From the NCBI GenBank assembly GCA_041662785.1, contig JBAZRW010000007.1:5100-69099 (forward strand): DNA of 64,000 nt, in the 5' to 3' direction. The translations under genes and the position numbers were made by a program. Position 1 is the stretch's first letter, and each line of letters begins with the position of its first letter. Below, in pieces: positions 59,348 to 64,000 of the stretch. The stretch is from Bdellovibrionales bacterium. GTDB lineage: Bacteria; Pseudomonadota; Alphaproteobacteria; UBA9219. The notes below the pieces were generated by a model. The model did not search any database, was not told the origin of the DNA, and saw only the letters and a program-made list of their open reading frames with translations.

Positions 59348-61329
59348 GCCCAAAATCTCCTCACCATCATCCAGCCGACCATGACGGCAAGTGCCAAGGC
59401 CATCACAAAGGCATAGTGAAATACATAGCCTGTCTGCCAACGACGCGCCCTTGCGCCGATACCTTGCGCCACCGCGCTCACACCATCGGGGCCGAAGCGG
59501 TCGATGCAGCGCTCATCCCCCCGATGCCAGAAAAACGCGCCCAGCTTCGGCAAAGGTCGCACGAACAAACGATCATACACCTCATCGAAATAGTATTTAT
59601 TCAAAACGAGGCGATACAGCGCCCCCAGTCTGGCCGCGATAATCGCCGGAACCTCTGGTCTGCGCACATAAAGCCAGACCGATAGCCCCATCCCCATCAA
59701 CGCCAGCATCAGCGGCGCAAGCTTGGCAACCTCTGGCACGACAACGCCCTCGTGGCCATGCAACACGACCAAAGCCCCACGCCAGAAAGCGCCATCAGGC
59801 GCACTGGCAAACCACCCATGCCCTACAAAGCCTGCCAGCGCCGCTCCCAAAGCCAAAGGCACAAGCGGCCCCAACAGCCACCACGACGATTCATGAACGT
59901 GCGCCGCCACGCTCGCGTCATGCCGCGCCTTGCCATGGAACGTCAGAACGATCAGCCGCCACGAATAAAACGCCGTCATAAACGCCGCCATCAGGCCAAG
60001 GCCATAGGCCGCACGCCCATACCAAGAGCCATGCGCATAGGCGGCCTCTAAAATCATGTCCTTGGAATAAAAGCCTGCGAAGCCGAACACGCCTTCGATC
60101 CCGATGCCCGCCAACGCCAGCGAGCCAATCCACATCAGCGCGTACGTCACGGGCATCTTGCGCCACAGGCCGCCCATCTTGCGCATGTCTTGTTCGCCGC
60201 TCATCGCATGAATGACGCTGCCCGCCGCAAGGAACAAGAGCGCCTTAAAAAACGCGTGGGTCATCAAATGAAAGATCGATGCGCCATAGGCCGACACGCC
60301 AGCGGCAAAAAACATATAGCCCAACTGGCTCATCGTCGAATAGGCGATCACGCGTTTAATATCAAACTGCGTGAGGCCAATTGAGGCCGCAACAACCGCC
60401 GTCACCGCGCCCACAATGGCAATCACAGCGAGAGCCGCAGGCGCGTATTCGAACAAGGGCGAAAGCCGCGCCACCATAAACACGCCCGCCGTCACCATGG
60501 TCGCGGCATGGATCAACGCCGACACGGGCGTTGGCCCTTCCATCGCGTCCGGCAGCCAGACATGAAGGCCAATCTGTGCCGACTTGCCCATCGCACCCAC
60601 GAATAAAAGCAAACAAACCGCCGTTAAAGCACAACATGAGCGGTCGCCCACAACATAGGTCTGACCAACCACCTGTGACGCGCTTCTAAAAATCACATCA
60701 AAGTCCAGTGAACCGAACAACTGATAGCAGCCAAAGATGCCCAACAAGAACCCGAAGTCGCCAATGCGGTTAACCCAAAAAGCCTTCATCCCCGCACGGC
60801 TTGCGGCAGGCTTCTCATACCAGAACCCGATCAGCAGATAGGAACAGAGGCCTACGCCCTCCCACCCGAAGAACATCTGTAACAGATTGTCGGCACTCAC
60901 CAGCATCAACATAAAGAACGTAAACAGGGACAGGTACGCCATAAAGCGCGGCATGCCCCGATCACCCTTCATGTATGAAACCGCATAAAGATGCACCATA
61001 GCCGAGACAGTTGTTACCGTCGCCACCATAATCGCCGTCAGCGTATCAAAGCGTAGCGCCCAGTTAGCCTTCACACTCCCCATCGCAAACCACGGCGCAA
61101 GAATATGGGTCCGCGCCCCACCCGCGCCAAAAGCAACATCGATAAAAATAAAAACCGCCAACGCCGCCGCGAGCAGCATCGCCCCGCACGTCACAACTTG
61201 AGCAAACAAATCAGAAGAAACCCGACCCTTCCCCGAAGGCCAAAGACCGAAGGCTGAAGCCCCCGCCAACGCCGCCCCCAGCAAGGGCAGGAAAACGGCG
61301 GCGCTATCAATCATCATCGTTATGCTCAT
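59344..61329 (-). CDS. nuoL: NADH-quinone oxidoreductase subunit L
   Basis: The 661-residue protein is the largest antiporter-like subunit: FFGWEGVGLCSYLLIGFWY, HVWLPDAMEGPTPVSALIHA, KRVIAYSTMSQLGYMF, and a long C-terminal helix region ending in membrane segments. It starts 4 bases after nuoK. Confidence 0.97.
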   Translation of the reverse strand: MSITMMIDSAAVFLPLLGAALAGASAFGLWPSGKGRVSSDLFAQVVTCGAMLLAAALAVFIFIDVAFGAGGARTHILAPWFAMGSVKANWALRFDTLTAIMVATVTTVSAMVHLYAVSYMKGDRGMPRFMAYLSLFTFFMLMLVSADNLLQMFFGWEGVGLCSYLLIGFWYEKPAASRAGMKAFWVNRIGDFGFLLGIFGCYQLFGSLDFDVIFRSASQVVGQTYVVGDRSCCALTAVCLLLFVGAMGKSAQIGLHVWLPDAMEGPTPVSALIHAATMVTAGVFMVARLSPLFEYAPAALAVIAIVGAVTAVVAASIGLTQFDIKRVIAYSTMSQLGYMFFAAGVSAYGASIFHLMTHAFFKALLFLAAGSVIHAMSGEQDMRKMGGLWRKMPVTYALMWIGSLALAGIGIEGVFGFAGFYSKDMILEAAYAHGSWYGRAAYGLGLMAAFMTAFYSWRLIVLTFHGKARHDASVAAHVHESSWWLLGPLVPLALGAALAGFVGHGWFASAPDGAFWRGALVVLHGHEGVVVPEVAKLAPLMLALMGMGLSVWLYVRRPEVPAIIAARLGALYRLVLNKYYFDEVYDRLFVRPLPKLGAFFWHRGDERCIDRFGPDGVSAVAQGIGARARRWQTGYVFHYAFVMALALAVMVGWMMVRRFWA

Positions 61330-61333
61330 GCGC

Positions 61334-61657
61334 CTACCCCTTTAACTCCGCTAAACCACCAACCGCGATGTCGCCACGTTGACGGAACGCTACGACCAGA
61401 ATGGCAAGGCCAATGGCGGACTCTGCCGCGGCCACGGTCAAAACGATCATCGCAAAAGCCTGCCCCGCAATCCCGCCGCCGAAATGCGAAAACGCCACAA
61501 GGTTCAACGTGGCGGCCAGCAGCATCAGCTCAATCGACATCAGCCACACGATCACGTTGCGACGGTTCATGATCACGCCCATCAGGCCGACGACGAACAG
61601 CATCCCCGCCAGCGCCAGATAATGCCCAAGGCCAATCGTGAAAACGCTTTCCATCAC
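61334..61657 (-). CDS. nuoK: NADH-quinone oxidoreductase subunit K
   Basis: The 107-residue protein has three membrane segments and the conserved LMSIELMLLAATLNLVAFS and AAAESAIGLAILV motifs, including two membrane Glu used in proton transfer. ATGA overlap with nuoJ. Confidence 0.96.
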   Translation of the reverse strand: MMESVFTIGLGHYLALAGMLFVVGLMGVIMNRRNVIVWLMSIELMLLAATLNLVAFSHFGGGIAGQAFAMIVLTVAAAESAIGLAILVVAFRQRGDIAVGGLAELKG

Positions 61658-62247
61658 AAAGCCCCCTTTCCGCTTTTGACGTCATGCAGCGTTACAACAT
61701 CCTCGGCGCGGCGATCCAGCTGCGCCTGCACGTTCTGCCGCTTTGTCCCACGAGGCCCACGCTGTGTCAGCACAATCGCGCCAATCATGGCCGTGAGCAA
61801 AACAAATCCCGACACCTGAAACGGATAGATAAAGTCCGTGTACAACACGCGCCCCAGTGCGCTTGTATTTTCCATATCCGCCACTACCGGCAAAGCAACA
61901 TGCGCCTGCGGCCACGTCACGGCCATGACCACCATCTGCGCCAGCAGCACCGCGCCCACACCAAGCGAGGCAGGCAAAAACCGCTTAAGCGGCGCAGAAG
62001 GCGACCCGCCCTTCACGTCCAGCATCATCACGACAAACAAGAACAACACCGCAACCGCGCCGACATAGACGATAAGTAGGATGAAGGCCAAAAACTCTGC
62101 CCCCAACAACAAAAACAAACCCGCCGCATTGAAAAAGCACAGGATCAAAAATAGCACCGCCGTCACCGGCTGACGCACACTCACCACCGCCACGGCGCTC
62201 GCGATCAACACAAGCGCAAATACACAAAACAACGCTCCTGCGATCAT
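61654..62247 (-). CDS. nuoJ: NADH-quinone oxidoreductase subunit J
   Basis: The 197-residue protein has five membrane segments, with FLILCFFNAAGLFLLLGAEF and IVYVGAVAVLFLFVVMML typical of NuoJ. The C-terminal 35 residues are basic. It overlaps nuoI and nuoK by ATGA. Confidence 0.95.
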   Translation of the reverse strand: MIAGALFCVFALVLIASAVAVVSVRQPVTAVLFLILCFFNAAGLFLLLGAEFLAFILLIVYVGAVAVLFLFVVMMLDVKGGSPSAPLKRFLPASLGVGAVLLAQMVVMAVTWPQAHVALPVVADMENTSALGRVLYTDFIYPFQVSGFVLLTAMIGAIVLTQRGPRGTKRQNVQAQLDRRAEDVVTLHDVKSGKGAL

Positions 62248-62738
62248 GCTGTCCCCCGATCCGCCTCAATGTTCGCGGCAAGGACAGGCTCCCACCTGTC
62301 GCCATTATCCAAAAGCCGCGCCTTATCGTACAAAAGCTCCTCATGCGTCCATGTCGCATATTCAAAGTTGGGGCCTTCGACAATCGCACCCACGGGGCAA
62401 ACCTCTTGGCACAGGCCGCAATTGATGCACTTCGTCATATCGATGTCATAGCGCGTGGTGCGGCGTGAGCCATCCTGCGCCACGCCCGCCTCAATCGTGA
62501 TCGCCAGCGCGGGGCACACGGCCTCGCACAGCTTGCACGCAATGCAACGCTCGCTACCATCGGCACAACGGCGCAGCGCATGTTCACCGCGAAAGCGCGG
62601 GCTAATCGGCCCTTTTTCATACGGATAATTGATCGTGACTTTCCGCTTAAAGATATACCGGAACGTCAAGGCTAAACCGGCCAGAAAGTCCAGCCCCAGC
62701 CAATAGCACATCCGCTGTTTGATCAGCGCTATATTCAT
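62244..62738 (-). CDS. nuoI: NADH-quinone oxidoreductase subunit I
   Basis: ATG 62738 (MNIALIKQRMCYWLGLD) overlaps the nuoH stop as ATGA and gives 164 residues; the longer frame is not used. Two [4Fe-4S] motifs are CIACKLCEAVCP and CINCGLCQEVCP. It carries electrons in the peripheral arm. Confidence 0.97.
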   Translation of the reverse strand: MNIALIKQRMCYWLGLDFLAGLALTFRYIFKRKVTINYPYEKGPISPRFRGEHALRRCADGSERCIACKLCEAVCPALAITIEAGVAQDGSRRTTRYDIDMTKCINCGLCQEVCPVGAIVEGPNFEYATWTHEELLYDKARLLDNGDRWEPVLAANIEADRGTA

Positions 62739-63736
62739 CCGGCGTCTCCCACCATTTTGACCGTGGCCACGACGACGACCCAGAAAAGCGAAAACGGCAG
62801 GAAAAACTTCCAACCGATCCGCATCAGTTGATCATAGCGATAGCGTGGCAACGTGCCGCGCACCCACAAAAACACGAACAGGCAAAACGCAATCTTTAAC
62901 GCAAACCACACAAAGCCCGGCACGAAGCCCAGCGCAGCCACGGGCGGCAACCAGCCGCCTAGGAATAAAATTGTCATCATCGCGCTCATTAAAATCATGT
63001 TCGCGTATTCGCCCAAAAAGAACATCGCAAAGATCATAGCCGAATATTCCGTGTTAAAACCACCAACCAGCTCAGACTCGCCCTCTGGCAAGTCAAAGGG
63101 GCTGCGGTTTGTCTCGGCCAACGCGGAAACAAAAAACAAAACAGCCATCGGCAGCAAAATGGAAAAAACATTCCAACCTGACTGTTGCGCCTCGACAATT
63201 TTACTTAGATTCAACGACCCCGCTTGTAAAAGAACCGTCACGATGATAAGGCCGATCGACACCTCATATGACACCATTTGCGCAGCGCTGCGAAGGCCGC
63301 CAAGCAATGCGTATTTCGAGTTTGACGCCCACCCCGCAATGATGATCGCGTAAACGCCCAACGACGAGATCGCCAGCACATACAAAACGCCAACATTGAT
63401 GTTCGCCAGCACCAGCCCTGCATCGAACGGGATCACAGCCCACGCCGACAACGCCAGCATAAACGTCATGACAGGCGCGGCGATAAACAAAAACACAGTT
63501 GCTTGCGTCGGAATAATCGTTTCCTTAAACATCACCTTCAGGCCATCGGCCATGGGCTGCAACAAGCCAAACGGCCCCACAACGTTCGGCCCCTTGCGCA
63601 GCTGGATCGCGCCCAGAACCTTGCGCTCGGCATAGGTCAGATACGCCGTCCCGCCCAGCACCACGGCCAAAATCCCGCCAATACCGAGCAGCATCCAGAA
63701 AAGCGGCAGCCAATAGGTCGTCATCATATCATCCAT
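62735..63736 (-). CDS. nuoH: NADH-quinone oxidoreductase subunit H
   Basis: The 333-residue protein has eight membrane segments and conserved blocks AYLTYAERKVLGAIQLRKGP, GPFGLLQPMADGLKV, ALAETNRSPFDLPEGESELV and FLWVRGTLPRYRYDQLM. It links the membrane and peripheral arms of complex I at the quinone site. Upstream (63737-63909) are REP repeats and a GIY-YIG gene end, so the expected neighbour nuoG is displaced. Confidence 0.97.
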   Translation of the reverse strand: MDDMMTTYWLPLFWMLLGIGGILAVVLGGTAYLTYAERKVLGAIQLRKGPNVVGPFGLLQPMADGLKVMFKETIIPTQATVFLFIAAPVMTFMLALSAWAVIPFDAGLVLANINVGVLYVLAISSLGVYAIIIAGWASNSKYALLGGLRSAAQMVSYEVSIGLIIVTVLLQAGSLNLSKIVEAQQSGWNVFSILLPMAVLFFVSALAETNRSPFDLPEGESELVGGFNTEYSAMIFAMFFLGEYANMILMSAMMTILFLGGWLPPVAALGFVPGFVWFALKIAFCLFVFLWVRGTLPRYRYDQLMRIGWKFFLPFSLFWVVVVATVKMVGDAG

Positions 63737-63781
63737 GCGCTGCCTCCCTATAAACCACGTCTTTTTTGCCCCGTCCTATAC

Positions 63782-63905
63782 CGTCATCCCCGCGCTCCGT
63801 CACGCCGCCCTTGCGGCGTGCGAAAATAACAAAACGGGGATATCGCTTATTGTTTTCTCCCGCCCCCTCCCCTACACCGTCATCCCCGCGAAAGCGGGGA
63901 TCCCG
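63782..63905. repeat. REP-like hairpins upstream of nuoH
   Basis: CGTCATCCCCGCG at 63782 with CAAAACGGGGATATCG at about 63833, an inner GCCGCCCTTGCGGC hairpin, and a full CCCCGCGAAAGCGGGG hairpin at 63883-63902. They separate nuoH from the GIY-YIG gene. Confidence 0.75.
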
Positions 63906-63909
63906 TTTT

Positions 63910-64000
63910 CTATTTTTGTAAATCTTTCCCCATATCCCTCCATGTCGGATTGAACTTTTCAATGCTTTGTTTTTTCCAGTCTCTATTCCACTTTTTAATG
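63910..64000 (-). CDS. GIY-YIG nuclease-like protein, C-terminal end (truncated at window edge)
   Basis: The minus strand frame entering at 64000 encodes WNRDWKKQSIEKFNPTWRD and ends GKDLQK at TAG 63910-63912. This is the usual end of small GIY-YIG proteins (KKWRRxWKxxLIExxNPxWRDL). The catalytic part lies outside the window. It sits upstream of nuoH, inside the complex I gene block, together with REP repeats. Confidence 0.7.
   Translation of the reverse strand, partial: IKKWNRDWKKQSIEKFNPTWRDMGKDLQK

Noticed and set aside
59347..59440. Longer nuoM start
   Set aside because: ATG 59347 forms an ATGA overlap with nuoL and begins the normal NuoM N-terminus; the upstream part is nuoL in another frame.

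Overview
The window is chromosomal DNA of an alphaproteobacterium, moderately GC-rich with a few AT-richer patches. The evidence is the gene content and order: a CcrM-type GANTC DNA methyltransferase beside rnhB, a DUF1465 protein, gyrA-coaD, the nuoH-I-J-K-L-M-N block running into birA-coaX-RNase J, hopanoid genes (hpnH, squalene-hopene cyclase, hopanoid phosphorylase), and a cluster in the gene order of the alphaproteobacterial gene transfer agent (GTA). The genus cannot be fixed from the sequence.

Layout. 1-4.3 kb: a truncated transglycosylase-like gene, rnhB, ccrM and dnaB, with three perfect DnaA boxes upstream of ccrM and dnaB. 4.3-13.0 kb: a membrane glycosyltransferase, ispH, hpnH, panB, hpnG and squalene-hopene cyclase, that is, isoprenoid supply and hopanoid synthesis with a pantothenate gene in the same operon. 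13.2-14.3 kb: a methyltransferase. 14.4-31.8 kb, all on the minus strand: the GTA/prophage-like cluster in the order terminase small, terminase large, portal, toxin/immunity cassette, prohead protease, capsid, head-fibre genes, adaptor, stopper, then directly distal tail, hub, peptidase, baseplate protein, DUF2793, coiled-coil membrane protein, endolysin, holin. Tail terminator, major tail tube and tape measure are missing, and the hub gene has an in-frame amber codon. 32.3-35.9 kb: small hypotheticals, a 3-oxoacid CoA-transferase pair and a methyltransferase. 36-38 kb: an isolated AT-rich PseG-like gene and a tRNA-Lys whose 3' end is duplicated 0.5 kb away around a GIY-YIG gene. 38-44.5 kb: coaD, gyrA, a lipoprotein and a zinc-type ABC transporter. 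44.5-53.1 kb: signalling genes (diguanylate cyclase, Fic-MerR fusion, nucleotidyl cyclase homologue, solute-binding protein with hybrid histidine kinase), DUF1465 and tRNA-Gln. 53.2-63.7 kb: RNase J, coaX, birA and complex I subunits N to H, mostly with 4-nt ATGA overlaps; a GIY-YIG gene sits upstream of nuoH at the window edge.

The most unusual material lies in the GTA-like region. First, a colicin-E5-like RNase toxin sits between portal and protease, followed by two related small putative immunity genes, each followed by a severed copy of the toxin C-terminus. Second, most gene junctions are filled by composite repeats: heptad tracts flanking REP hairpins and ending in a T-run on the coding strand, so they resemble transcription terminators. 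Third, the hub gene carries an amber codon and the tube module has been replaced by one of these repeats. The same hairpin family occurs across the window, including two almost identical 107-bp inverted copies flanking ccrM-dnaB.
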